A stretch of 64,000 nt of DNA from Ctena decussata (lineage: Eukaryota; Mollusca; Bivalvia; Lucinida; Lucinidae), in contig OZ022508.1 in the NCBI GenBank assembly GCA_963989385.1, positions 52,367,087 through 52,431,086 of the forward strand. Reading direction: 5' to 3'. Position 1 is the stretch's first letter. Each line of letters begins with the position of its first letter. Below, piece after piece: positions 13,901-23,616 of this stretch. Under the pieces are notes generated by a model that saw only the letters and a list, made by a program, of their open reading frames with translations, was not told the DNA's origin and made no database searches. The position numbers and the translations under genes were made by a program.

Positions 13901-16900
13901 AAAGTTGGAAAAATGCCAAAAAACGACAAAGGGCCATAACTTTGTAAAAAATAGGAAAATTGAAATTCCAAAATCACATGCACATCTTCAGATCATGATG
14001 AAACATTATGCACAATTTCAAGTCAATCTGATACAAGATGTTGCAGGAGTTGCGGGGACAAGGTCTAAGTCAGCAAGGGCCGTAACTCCATTAAAAATGG
14101 CCGAAGCAAAAATAAAAAACCACATGCATATCTTCATATCGTAAGAACACAATCTGTAAAATTTCAAATCAATCCGATGAAAGATGCAGGAGGAGTTGCA
14201 GGGACAAGATTTCGGAAGGTCCGAGTCAGCAAGGGCTGTAACTCCATCAAAAAAGACCAAAACAAAAATAAAAAACCACATGCACATCTTCATATCATAA
14301 GAATACAATCTGTAAAATTTCAAATCAATCCGATTAAAGACGTAGGAGGAGTTGCGGGGACAAGATTTCGGCCGAATGGAAGGACGGATAGAAGGATGGA
14401 TGGATGGACACACACACACGGACAGACGAGGGTCATTTCTATAGTCCCCCTCCGCCTACGTCGGGTGACAAACATATCATTACTACAGTACCTGGATCTG
14501 ACCCTGTGTATCATGTCTCATGCACTCTATGCCTAGATCTCTGTGCCTAGATCTCTGTGCCTACATATCTGGATCACATTGGATGAGTGTGTCTCATGTG
14601 ATCCTGTGATTTGGGCACATCAACTCAATGTGATACAGCGGGTCAGATCAAGTTTCTATAGTAATATTATATGTTTATTTAGAGACAGAAAGAAATGAAA
14701 GTACATATCTCACCCATGCCATCCTCTAGAGCTTTCTGTATAGTCAGAGAAAGACCATCTCCTGATCCCAGAGCTGCTTCACCATTGTCCCTGACTGCAA
14801 GATCACTAGTCTGATCTGCACCTTTATAAAAAAAAAAAGATTAACAAATATGTTTGGATAGATTTTCTAGTCATACAATAAAAGATTCATTTCATGAAAG
14901 ATGAAACTAGAAAAAGCTTCTTAATAATTCTGCTACGAGTTGTTTCCAACTCCAGAATCAATCACATGACTGGTTTTGATGATTGGAGTCATTCTGGCAG
15001 AATGACTCCAATCATCCAAATCAGTCATGTGTAACTCTGCTATAAGATAGCATTTTCTATTCCAGAACAATCCTGAAAAATCTATACCCACCTCTAAAGA
15101 TGGATCTGGATTTTTGGGGTTGTTTTGGAGGGGAAAAGCCCAGTTTTAAGACCAAATACAATGGATGAGCCATTTTGCAAAACTAAACAAGGGCTTCGCA
15201 AGCGGCGCATAATACGCCTGTTTCAATGTCCTAAAGGAGTTACAGAATGAACAAGAAGGTTTACAAAAGGATAGACAGGCAGACAAACAGAGGCAACCAC
15301 ACTATAATTAACTAGAACTGTTGCCGAATCCGACTATATCCCCGCTTAACTGCTTAAATCAAATGTTGTTATTTTCGTAACAAAAAGCATAGAGAGAGAG
15401 AGAAATCATTGTTACCATGTATACCAAATATGAATGGTTGCTGTGAAATCTGTTACAAAAAATTACATTATTCAAAGTAAAGAGAGAAAGAAAATTGGAC
15501 AAATACAGGGAAGAAAAAGAGAAGGCTGGTCCTCAATCCCACGATACAGTAAGTAATCATTAACCTGCATACCAAATATGACTACTCTAGCTTGCAAGGT
15601 TGTGGAGAAATCTTTGACAAAAAATTTCATTATTCAAAGTATGGAAAGAAAGAATATTGGACAAATACAGGGAAGAATAAGCAGGAGAAGGCTGGTTCTC
15701 AACCCCACGATACAACATATTGTCATCAACCTGCATACCAAATATGCCTACTCTAGCTTGCATGGTTGTGGAGAAATCTTTGACGAAAAATTTCATTATT
15801 CAAAGTATGGAAAGAAAGAAAATCGGACAAATACAGGGAAGAATAAGCAGGAGAAGGCTGGTTCTCAATCCCACAGTACAACATGTCGTCATCAACCTGT
15901 ATGCCAAATATGACCAGTCAAGCTTGTATGGTTGTGAAGAAATCTTTGATGAAAAATTTGATTAAAAGGGGACTGAAGGACAGACGGATGGACAGAAGGA
16001 CGGATGGACAGATGTAAACCTGTATACCCCCCACTTTTTCAAAGCGGGGGTATAATAATGACTGCAACATTATTTAAATATTTAACACATCAAATACTGT
16101 TGTATAAGTGGCTTGTCAAAGTGGAACAAGGGAGATAACCTAAATATACTAGATATACCATCTTTTGTTCTACTATATTCCCCTGACAATACATTGTACA
16201 AGATAGGATACACAAAATAGCCTGTTAGAACTAATGAAAGGGATTAACTCTAAAACAAAGAAAGGGAGAGCAGCCATTGTTAAACGTGACACACCGTTGG
16301 GACTTCATACACATTGCTATGAAGTTTCATGAAGATATCCCAAACGGTTATCTAGTTATGGCGCGCACAAGACTTGCAGGGAAAAAAATTAATCAAAGGG
16401 GCATAACTTGGAAACTAAGGAAGGGTGAGCAACCATCTTGTACGTGACACGTTCCCCCAGCCTAATACATATGCCTACCACATTTCATGAAGATATCCCA
16501 AATGGTTACTGAGTTATGGCGTGCACAAGAATGTTTACGGACGGACAATGCCACGACATAGTACGTCCGTTTTTTCAAAACGGGCGTATAAAAAGCATGC
16601 ATACAAAGTTTCAAGAATATAAGTGCTCCTTTGCATTTTGCAAAGGCACAATAAAATTGGCACATTTAACCTTTACAATCTATTATTAATAGGTGTTGGT
16701 TAGACATGTTTTCTGCTATGTTGTGCATGTTATACAACAACTATGAACTTTCTTTTTTGCTTTAATATCAAACTGGTTTACCTTGCTCCTCTATCGACTG
16801 AAGACCTTCACTTTGGACAGGGTCAAGGTCAGTTGATGCTTCATCAACAAGGTCAGCAAGGTCATCATGTAAGATATCATCATCTTGTTCCAGTTCTAGC

Positions 16901-19900
16901 AGGATCTGAAATGTTGGTAAACAGTACAGATCGCTTTTAACAGCAAACTTGTGTATGTCTCACCTTGTCTACCTACAACTTGCCAAGAACTTCTATTTCT
17001 ATTTTCTTTAAAAAAATTTTTTGAGTAGATTTTAATGGTTCATCACATGACCTTCATATCCATGATTTATGTCACTTGTGTACAATGGGGTTATTCATCT
17101 TTTGTTATTGTTACTGTGTGAAAGTATTGGCAAATCTGTAAAAGTTTAAGGAAGTTATGTCTTCTGAGGTTACAGGTAGGACTATAAAGGGTCAGATAAA
17201 TTATTTTTGCAGCAGTTTAAGGTTTAATCCTGGTATCACTTTTGGTGCTGGAAGCTTGGAGAGACAGATGATGAGTTAATAAAAGGCCATCGGCCAAGTG
17301 TCACCCGACGTTTGAAATGTGTCACAAACTGCAGCCCTTTATTCAGTTTCAGAGTAACTATATGGCCAAAAACAGAAAATATGTGTATTACAGAACCTGA
17401 TCAGCAAATAATAACTGAAGCACAATTACTGGGCCTCTATGAAGTTATAAAATACTTAAGTTTAGAAAGGGGCATTTATGTGTAAAACCAGAAAATATGT
17501 GTATAACAGAACCTGGTAAGCAAATAATGATTGAAGCATAAGCAGAGACATATACCCCAATTACTGGGCCTCTATGAGGTTATAAAATACTTGAATTCAG
17601 AACTGGGTGTATATGTGTAAAATCAGGCTACTGAAACTTTTGGCCCTTACAGAATGCCCAAAACATAAGACTGTATACCCAATAACCAAATAACAAGGGC
17701 CATAATCCTCCTAATATGAATCGGATGAAAAAGAACAATGCATTTATGAAAATTCAGCCCATTAATATGAATAGTTCTTGAGTTATCCCTTTACCTTTAA
17801 GTGAATGTCTATTATCTATGAAAGGGGAATAACTGTGTCACTAATAAATTTAGCATATCCTAACAATAATCAGAATACTCAATTTACCAAATGCTAATAG
17901 CATACCAAATTTCAGCTCTCTCGGTCAAACGGTTCAAAAGTTGGAAAAATACCAAAAACGACAAAGGGCCATAACTTGGTAAAATATAGGACAATTGAAT
18001 TTCCAAAATCACATGCACATCTTCAGATCATGATGAAACATTTTGCACAATTTCAAGTCAATCTGATAAAAGATGTGACAGGAGTTGCGGGGACAAGGTC
18101 TGAGTCAGCAAGGGCCGTAACTCCATCAAAAATGGCCGAAACAAAAATAAAAAACCACATGCACATCTTCATATCATAAGAATACAATCTGTAAAATTTC
18201 AAATCAATCCGATGAAAGACGTAGGAGGAGTTGCGGGGACAAGATTTCGGACGGACGGACGGACGGAAGGACGGACGGAAGGACGGAAAGACGGACGGAC
18301 GGACTGACACACGGACGGACGAGGGTCATTTCTATAGTCCCCCTCCGCCTACGTCGGGTGACAAACATGCAGGCCAGAGGCCTACATTCAGAATCAACCT
18401 GAGTCAGTAAGCAAGAAGTGCATGTACTATACCTTTTGTTTATACTGGTCAATGTCACAGCCACTGTCTTTGGCTAGTTCAGAGAGAAGGTTATAGTCTT
18501 CATAGGGAATCAGAGCTGTACTTGTGCCTACAGAACAGAACAAAACTTTTATTAAACAATAAATCTCAAAAAGAAGTATTTCACACTGGGTAGGCAGCAA
18601 TCGAAAACCCTCGCGCAATCGACGAATGCGGATCAAAAACCTCCAAAAACAGTGTTTTTGATTGCAAATTGGCGACAATTTGCAATCAAAAATGCAAACT
18701 GGCAACAATTTGCATTGAAAATGCTGTTTCTAACGGTTTTGATCCCCGTTAATCGACTGTTAAGAGCTTTTTTGATTGCCGCCTACCTGGTGTGTATTTC
18801 ATCATCATGTCTGTGACTAAAGGCATTTAGGCCAACCAGCTTTATGTGTTTAACTGTATATGGATTCAGTACATATCCAGATTAACACTAAAGCACCAAA
18901 AATGAAAATAATTGAATTTGCAAACAGCATAGATCCAGATGAGGTGGCTCATAATGAAAGGTCTCATCTTGATCTACACTGTTTGCCCTCTTGTCTTTGA
19001 GTTCGCAAAAATTCATGATATAGTTAGACAAGAATTTTGAAATTTTGCAGATATAAATTTTGTTGTCTGCTTTTTTTTTGTGCTTTACAGGCTAATCACT
19101 CTAATTTGGCAAACTACGATAATTTTGTAATCTCTCTGTGTATTGCGTAACCATTATACATGTAATTTCTGTTTAAAATGGGCTTGGCCAGCTCTGAATT
19201 TGAAAAAAAAATTACCTGTAACACAAAGGACTTAACATCCCTCATTGCAATATAAACAATTGTAAAACCAAAAATTGTTCACAAATATTTCATGAGGATA
19301 AAAGAAAGAGAGCCAACAAAAAAAAAAAAAAGACACGTGATGACAGTTTGTAGTTTAGTTTATTAAAGTCAGTATTTGAACACCTATTGCAATAATGGAC
19401 TCTTTCCTCTTCAAAACTAGACCAGTCCATTTGTCCAATGAGGGGAGGCTGTTAAACATTTTTGACAAACAGTGCAGACCCAGATAAAAAACTGGACCAG
19501 TCCATTTGTCCAATGAGGGGAGGTTGTTTAACATTTCTGACAAACAGTGCAGACCCTGTTTGGTGTGTTTGCTGTCACCGGCTGTCAAATATGGAAAAAT
19601 ACCTTTGTCAGCTGGTCTATCAGTGTGAGTAATGAGCTCATCACATTCTTCTAGTTCTCTCTCAAACTTGGCAGTCTGTTCTTGAATCTTCTTGATATAA
19701 TCTCCGAGTTCCCCACCCACATCCTGCAATGTATGTCATGAGTCAAAAAAGATGCAGTCAACAAAAGGAGTCAATGAACAGCAAAGTTGCATACCACCAT
19801 CTTTTTCTTGACAATTTTTCATGTTCTCTGGTGCAAGAAAAAAGGTATTAGTATTGATAGCATATAATATGTAAATAGTAATTAATTCAAGTTAAGTAGT

Positions 19901-20961
19901 TAATAGTCAAGTTTATGAGTTAGAATAAGAGAATGTATGGATAGGTGAAATAGTGACGGACCCCAGATTGCTCACAGAAGTAGGACTGTGTGGCAGGATA
20001 TGTATACCCTAATTTCTGACAGTGCTGAAAGCATTGCCAGGGTCCCTCTGCCTAAACACTCTTGTGTTACTGGTACATGGATATTATATAAGGAACAAAT
20101 TCTTCTTTGTGTCATTCAGCACATGTTACGAAGTGTTCACAAACAGGATGAGTGATATTCATTTGTTAAATGACAATGAACCAGCTGTTGGTCTTGACTA
20201 CTAAAAGAAGCATCATCTTGACATATTCTACCACATCCTCCCTATAGCCCTGACCTTACTCCATGTGCCTTTTGGATGATATGCGCGGTCGTCATTTCAA
20301 GCCAGGCAGTGCTGTGGCCAGAGCATTAAATCAGTGTCTTGACAGTATACCTAAAGAAGTATTCAAAAAGGCATTTTTGAACTGGGTTTGCGCTTGAAAA
20401 AGTGTGTAAATGATCATAGAGAATACCTTGAAGGTTTGGAATAGGCACTTTTGATGAGGTAGCTTTATTTTAGATTTCCTGCCACTGTCGCCTCAACTTT
20501 TTAAATTCCCCTTGTATAAGCCCAATCAAACCAGTTCATAGTAATCTACCGTAATGACCCTAAAATTTCGGACTACCGAAAGTCTGACAATTTTTGTTGG
20601 AAAATTCTTAAAAAGTGGATTTAACACACATTAATGCATCCAAATGATGCTTAAAGAATGGCAAACAGTGTAGACCCTGATCAAACTGATCAAACCTTCA
20701 GGAGCAGTTTGATCTGGGTCTACAATGTTTGCTCAGACCTGTCTGTCTGAATATATAGGATCATTACAGTATAACAGATTTAAGGATATTTACCAGATCA
20801 TAACTCTCCTGTATATGTTGATCATCAATATCCCCTATGTCGTCTCCTTCCTCTTCCTGGCCATCGTCTAGATTAATGTTATTCAGTTCAAACTCTATCT
20901 CTGCTTGTATCACAGTCTCCTCATCCATCTCACCAGCTACTCCAGCAGGAGGCATACTCAT
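4851..20961 (-). CDS. LRRIQ1: LRRIQ1-like coiled-coil/IQ protein, N-terminal part; 9 exons, 3' end outside window
   Basis: Nine minus-strand exons join in frame into about 328 residues. The N-terminus (DEETVIQAEIEFELNNINL) resembles the start of vertebrate LRRIQ1. A strongly acidic segment (GQEEEGDDIGDIDD) follows, then several charged helices rich in Glu/Lys/Arg/Gln (predicted coiled coil, exons F to I), and finally an IQ motif, AIQKIYRGYR, the usual calmodulin-binding pattern. LRRIQ1 also carries leucine-rich repeats and more IQ motifs, but these would lie left of position 1 and are not seen. The family is poorly characterised; expression in ciliated cells is often suggested. Seen: exons, phases and IQ motif. 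Inferred: the identity, since coiled coils are weak evidence. Exon A begins at a 3' splice site at about 20998, so the 5'UTR is split. Confidence 0.6.
5106..5161. repeat. Perfect 56-bp palindrome
   Basis: Two 28-bp arms with no spacer (left arm begins acactcccaaaaatctag). Related but imperfect palindromes occur near 15085-15135 and 58990-59045, so this is probably a short hairpin MITE family. Confidence 0.9.
5328..5577 (-). mobile_element. tRNA-derived SINE, family 1
   Basis: Minus-strand SINE. The tRNA-like head is at the right end (5500-5577, decayed B box), and the conserved body contains the complement of 'ttaaccgcttaggaggtc'. Other copies: 12370, 50298 and 56170. Confidence 0.8.
6061..6135 (-). 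CDS. LRRIQ1: LRRIQ1-like exon H (coiled coil)
   Basis: 25 codons, phase 0; acceptor tttttgcag, donor GAG|gtatga. Encodes AADRQIKADQEVAERQMREQ, continuing the long charged helix. Confidence 0.72.
6150..6300. repeat. Short hairpin repeat remnant
   Basis: Sequence around 'aaacagcacaggtccataat' and 'aattctcaatatgatatacc' belongs to the dispersed hairpin family with ends near gcaaacagtgtagatc seen at 7925, 18899, 51735 and elsewhere. Confidence 0.45.
6545..6720. repeat. Hairpin MITE, 'gtgactcctcatt' family
   Basis: Inverted arms 'tatgttgtgactcctcatta' (6597 on) and its inverse ending 6664 surround a short inner palindrome. Related copies occur at 11654, 24050, 52620 and 55895, several beside 'ccagataagagggag'-like text. 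Confidence 0.7.
6721..7499. other. Intron sequence, nothing recognised
   Basis: Between exons H and G of the LRRIQ1-like gene. The longest open frame (6981-6730, minus) has no recognisable domain and no supporting splice context. Confidence 0.5.
7510..7570. repeat. Short hairpin repeat
   Basis: Inverted halves 'cagatcctgatcatactgct' and 'agcagtctgatctgg' form a small hairpin of the dispersed 'aacagtgtagatc' family. Confidence 0.55.
7661..7777 (-). CDS. LRRIQ1: LRRIQ1-like exon G (coiled coil)
   Basis: 39 codons, phase 0; acceptor acattttag, donor GAA|gtaagt. Composed almost entirely of Glu/Lys/Arg/Gln (EEAFKRNEEDVRQRRITEER, QEIEKEEQKLREERE). Confidence 0.74.
7925..8045. repeat. Dispersed hairpin MITE (gcaaacagtgtag family)
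   Basis: Arms 'aaacagtgtagatccatgag' and 'gatctacactgtttgcaaa' invert around a short loop. The sequence continues on each side as 'agcaaacag' and 'aattctc' fragments. Confidence 0.75.
8440..11651 (+). mobile_element. Pearl-like element 2b (seven ~450-bp units)
   Basis: Units of ~452 bp are marked by 'aatgaccttgacc' (near 9035, 9437, 9892, 10344, 11124); one unit at 10797 lacks ~125 bp. Units share 'ccatatatgggc', 'ggtcatgtgacc' and 'ttggcttcaat'. The right end has a 'cgacggacggacgacgg' microsatellite followed by the hairpin-like end 'taaaggctcaggtgagct'. Open frames here (9661-9915, 10565-10822, 10946-11128) are repeat artefacts. Confidence 0.82.
11654..11770. repeat. Hairpin MITE, 'gtgactcctcatt' family
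   Basis: Arms 'tatgttgtgacccctcatct' and the inverse 'agatgaagggttacaacata', followed by a further partial arm ('cagatgaggggtc'). Confidence 0.7.
12068..12198 (-). CDS. LRRIQ1: LRRIQ1-like exon F
   Basis: 131 bp, phase 1 to 0; acceptor catgtttacag, donor AAA|gtgagt. Encodes PSEVPVSKELVPTDSR and then a charged helix (LREQLDSLEERYRERTERIK), the start of the coiled-coil region. Confidence 0.72.
12370..12592 (+). mobile_element. tRNA-derived SINE, family 1 (5'-decayed)
   Basis: Plus-strand copy. The head keeps a B box (tgggttcgatacctggtc), then the conserved body 'ttaaccgcttaggaggtcta'. The A-box part is degraded. Confidence 0.75.
12590..12740 (-). repeat. Imperfect ~38-bp tandem repeat
   Basis: About four units resembling 'agtagttccctgaggtgaca', separated by 'aattctttt' tracts; the minus-strand frame is repetitive for that reason and is not a gene. 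Confidence 0.6.
12884..12962. repeat. Dispersed hairpin MITE (gcaaacagtgtag family)
   Basis: Arms 'aaacagtttggatccagatc' and 'gatctgagatccaaactg' around a short loop. Confidence 0.7.
13368..14470 (+). mobile_element. Pearl-like element 3a
   Basis: Ends in inverted 'tgtcacccgacgt' / 'acgtcgggtgaca' sequences. The core has three ~160-bp units ('gcaagggccgtaactccat', 'aaaaaccacatgcacatctt') followed by 'aaggacggatagaagg' microsatellite and ca repeats. A second copy lies in the same orientation at 17281-18365. The frames reading PSIHPSIRPSIR are translated microsatellite. Confidence 0.82.
14714..14815 (-). CDS. LRRIQ1: LRRIQ1-like exon E
   Basis: 102 bp, phase 1 to 1; acceptor ataaaggtgcag, donor ATG|ggtgaga. 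Encodes QTSDLAVRDNGEAALGSG then DGLSLTIQKALEDGM. Confidence 0.66.
15170..16053 (+). mobile_element. Pearl-like element 4
   Basis: Opens near 'gggcttcgcaagcggcgc'. The core has about four ~165-bp units ('acaaatacagggaagaa', 'gttgtggagaaatctttga'), then a 'ggacagacggatggacag' microsatellite and the end hairpin 'ccccccactttttcaaag' / 'cgggggtata'. Confidence 0.82.
16120..16592 (+). mobile_element. Pearl-like element 1b (short copy)
   Basis: Same start ('gaacaagggagataac') and same hairpin end as 30-1322, but only two core units and an almost absent microsatellite, so copy number of the core varies between copies. Confidence 0.8.
16782..16905 (-). CDS. LRRIQ1: LRRIQ1-like exon D
   Basis: 124 bp, phase 0 to 1; acceptor ccaacatttcag, donor AAG|gtaaac. 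Very acidic: ILLELEQDDDILHDDLADLV followed by DEASTDLDPVQSEG. Confidence 0.7.
17281..18365 (+). mobile_element. Pearl-like element 3b
   Basis: Same family and orientation as 13368-14470, with two core units and a longer, purer 'ggacggacggacgg' microsatellite (about 18250-18325). It has a small internal duplication ('gcaaataatgattgaagc' region) near 17400-17590. Confidence 0.83.
18433..18527 (-). CDS. LRRIQ1: LRRIQ1-like exon C
   Basis: 95 bp, phase 1 to 0; acceptor gttctgtag, donor AAG|gtatag. Encodes TSTALIPYEDYNLLSELAK then DSGCDIDQYKQK. Confidence 0.68.
18576..18803. mobile_element. MITE with ~30-bp TIRs
   Basis: Left 'cactgggtaggcagcaatcg' and right 'gattgccgcctacctgg' are inverted; the arms extend outward (tatttcacac / gtgtgtattt). 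The interior carries duplicated 'acaatttgca' stem motifs. No coding frame. Confidence 0.7.
18899..19075. repeat. Dispersed hairpin MITE (gcaaacagtgtag family)
   Basis: Arms 'gcaaacagcatagatccaga' and 'tgatctacactgtttgc', followed by 'gaattttgaaattttgc' sequence shared with 6300-6360. Confidence 0.7.
19425..19562. repeat. Tandem duplication next to exon B
   Basis: Two ~68-bp copies containing 'gaccagtccatttgtccaat' and 'gacaaacagtgcagaccc', directly 3' of the exon B donor. The second includes the start of a gcaaacagtg-type hairpin. Confidence 0.7.
19603..19723 (-). CDS. LRRIQ1: LRRIQ1-like exon B
   Basis: 121 bp, phase 0 to 1; acceptor acatacattgcag, donor AAG|gtattt. Encodes DVGGELGDYIKKIQEQTAKF and a run of acidic residues (ERELEECDELI), likely helical. 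Confidence 0.7.
20020..20520 (+). pseudogene. Mariner transposase relic (3' part)
   Basis: Broken frames carry typical mariner C-terminal text: 'HPPYSPDLTPC' (near 20232-20262, containing the third catalytic Asp region), then 'GRHFKPGSAVARALNQ', 'IPKEVFKKAFLNWV' and a last 'REYLEGLE'. In-frame stops and a frame change show it is dead. It lies in the intron between exons A and B of the LRRIQ1-like gene, antisense to that gene. The likely 3' end is near 'attccccttgtata' (20505-20520); the 5' end is missing. Confidence 0.8.
20655..20745. repeat. Dispersed hairpin MITE (gcaaacagtgtag family)
   Basis: Arms 'gcaaacagtgtagaccctga' and 'gatctgggtctacaatgt' around a short palindromic centre with 'actgatcaaa'. 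Confidence 0.75.
20794..20961 (-). CDS. LRRIQ1: LRRIQ1-like exon A (start codon)
   Basis: 56 codons, phase 0, donor CTG|gtaaat. Starts MSMPPAGVAGEMDEE; a second ATG two codons later is equally possible. The acceptor tttaatttcag at about 20999 leaves 37 bases of leader before the ATG, with an in-frame TGA in that leader closing the frame. Confidence 0.7.
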
Positions 20962-21099
20962 TGTACTTGTCTCAACATATTACTCAACACCTCCACCTCT
21001 GAAATTAAAGTTACCCATTTGAGCCCAGTTGTTCAAAAATTTAACCATAAAGCATGCAGACTGCAGCATCACATTTGTTATATCAATATATAATTTTGT

Positions 21100-21355
21100 A
21101 ACATATCAGGGGCGTAGCTGACCTATACGCAAATACGCAGGTGCGTATTGAAATTTTGTCAAATTGACAAAATTTCAAAACGCAGCTGCATATTTGTATG
21201 TTGCTATTTTATAAATTAGACAAGATTTCAAAACCAACTGCCGAAAGACATGGCAGCGTGCAATATCTAAGGGGCTGAATCACTACACTCCCCCTGAAGG
21301 TGTATAAAACATGATTGTGCGTATCTTGAAATTGCTTCTGGCTACGCCCCTGCAT
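21100..21355. mobile_element. Short inverted-repeat element
   Basis: Left 'aggggcgtagctgacctata' and right 'ttctggctacgcccct' are inverted ends of a ~250-bp non-coding element with an inner inverted 'aaattttgtcaaattgac'. Confidence 0.6.
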
Positions 21356-21789
21356 ATGATAATTCTTTCTGAACTGAGCAGAAAAAACAGCCCATTCATT
21401 TTGTTTTGGGATTTATAGACTACCGGTAAGTCCTGAATAAGCTGAGAAATGTAAACCCCCTAAGAGGTAGGAAGGGGAATGTCACCATCCAAAAAAAGAA
21501 AAGTTACTATGTCAAAATCAAAGTCACTAGTACATTTATCATGGATGAAACAAATATGTTTGAAACAAATAAATGTAAATCCAAAAATAAGGCTACGAAT
21601 GCTGAGAGTAGTTGAGTTTAATATTTAGATTCAGTCACCCTCATTTGGATTATGCTACCCAAATTTGGTCACCAATACAGAAAAAGGATAAAATGATCAT
21701 GTTCATAAAAATGTTCAGTGAAAGGCTACGCATTTGGTGAAAAATATCAGCCAAGTGTCTTATAAAGAGAGATTAAAGTGCCTTGGTTT

Positions 21790-22110
21790 TAATAGTTTAC
21801 ACCCTGTCCAATCGAAACACCGGTTACACAGTCTAAACTCCTGATAAACGTTACTGTAACACCGGTTAACAGCTGATTCGCATACAAAATATCATGGCGA
21901 CGCCCATACCAGGTAAGAATTTTATTGTTTCTTTGCTTGCAAATAAATGTTTTTGCTGAAATAAAAAGGGAAATTGTGGAGAGTTGATTTGTTTTACCAT
22001 GTATGCTTCGATGCATAGTGATTTGTAACTGATTTCTTCAAACATTCGATCCGGAGTTGGCGCAACAGTTTCAGCCATGGACACTTAAGCCAATTGTCTG
22101 CAAACTTTTC
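21790..22110. promoter_or_regulatory. Possible bidirectional promoter/first-exon region
   Basis: Relatively CpG-richer patch upstream of the LRRIQ1-like gene. On plus, ATGGCGACGCCCATACCAG is followed by a strong donor (gtaagaatt) at about 21912. On minus, a frame from 22078 (MAETVAPTPDRMFEEI) ends at a weak donor. Neither is linked to a proven downstream exon; splicing the minus frame to exon A gives an immediate stop. Confidence 0.3.
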
Positions 22111-22401
22111 ATACTTTTGAAAATATGCAGCGCTTATGAATATGTGAGGTGCTTTCGATGAATTTTTGGGTACATTTGATGGTAAGTTTACCGTTTATAA
22201 TAAAAAGATGCGTTGAAAACGCGTAATAAGAATTATATGACCAAAATAAAAAGTAACACTGGATAAAACAGTACAAGAAGTTGTCTTCTATCCAGCTTTA
22301 GAATCAGAATTGTTTACTGGTGATACGTCCAAAGACATTCATTCAATAGGACCTGTGATGGGGGAAGCATTTCCATAGCCTTTACAAGAGAAGTAAACTT
22401 A

Positions 22402-23613
22402 GGGACCGACCATTTGATATTCTGGGGGGGGGCCTGGTATTCTTGATGGAGACACAACATTTTATTTCACTGGCCTCTGGAAACAATTTCTTTTTTTTCA
22501 CCTTGTGGAAGCTAATTTATTTTTTTTACAAACTAACTCAAACAGGTTTTTTTTTTTTTGTTTTTTTATAGCTGAACTATCAGATCCTTGTTTACTTGAT
22601 CTTAATATCCTTTTATTTTACCCACATCAGTATTTTTTACACCTTTTTTTCTCACAAAAAGAACATGGTGCTGTCTTTAACCAGGCGAAGGGCATGGCTT
22701 AGCTTGCTTTTGCAAACCAGTGCCTGGAGCATGTTACTCTTTTCATCTAAGGTACAGATACAAACATCCCTGTATGAGTTTGGCAAAAAATTAGGCCTTA
22801 AATTAGGGATATTTTGGCCAAAATTAAGGGCTATTTTGGCAAAGTTTTAAGGCTAACATTAGGAATTTAAGTTTTTTTTCTAACCCAATATATGCCCAAA
22901 CATGCTTTAGTCGTCCTTTAGAAAGTTGATAAATACTTACTTATAGAGTCACATACATGAATGGCAATTAATAAAATGGCTGAAAGTTATGTGCTAAGAA
23001 GTTAACAAAGGGGGGTCTGGGGGCAACGCCCCCGAGAAGCTAAAGCAATTTCCCAATTTCAATTGCAATTTTAAGACTGGAAACAAGAGAAAAACTAGGA
23101 ATGATGGTAAAAATAAGGGTTTTTATATTGGGACTTTTGCCTTTTAGAGTGTTTATTTTGCCATAATGGTTTTGTGTCCCATAAGCTTGTGACTCTTTTG
23201 CAATTCAGTTTTAGTGGAAACATTTACTTAGTAATGTGGCAGATCAATGATACATGTATGTGAATGTTGTATAGGATGTTTTTGTAAATGTATGCACATG
23301 CGGGCCCGCTGGTGTAAACCAATTGTAGATAATATTAAAATATAACTATAAATATGGGGGTCTGGGGGCGCAGAAGCCAGAGAGATTATAAAAACTCAAT
23401 TCCAATGGAATTATCAGCAGACTATATTTTTTTTTGAAATTTTGGGTGGAGACAGGTTATTTTTTTCTCTTACTTTTGAAGCCAGATTATTTTTTTTAAC
23501 CCCCTTATGAGCCAGGTTATTTTTTTCTTGCATATCCAAAGACAGGGAATTTTTTTGATAAATATACCAGGCCCCCCCCCCCCCCCCCCCAGAATATCAA
23601 ATGGTCGGTCCCT
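22402..23613. mobile_element. PIF/Harbinger-like non-autonomous element, ~1.2 kb
   Basis: TIRs of ~28 bp (left gggaccgaccatttgatatt then a G run; right inverse) with TTA on both sides (22399-22401, 23614-23616), the 3-bp TWA duplication typical of PIF/Harbinger. Interior is AT-rich with 'ttttttt' tracts and no transposase. A C19-20 run sits at the right TIR. Confidence 0.8.
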
Positions 23614-23616
23614 TAG

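Noticed and set aside
14018..14419. 133-residue minus-strand ORF with PSIHPSIRPSIR
   Set aside because: Translation of a GGAC-type microsatellite and tandem core of a pearl-like element; the same occurs at 18053-18464 and 62349-62606.
21866..22084. N-terminal exon MAETVAPTPDRMFEEI... for the LRRIQ1-like gene
   Set aside because: Joining its only donor to the exon A acceptor gives an immediate stop; kept only as a possible promoter-region observation.
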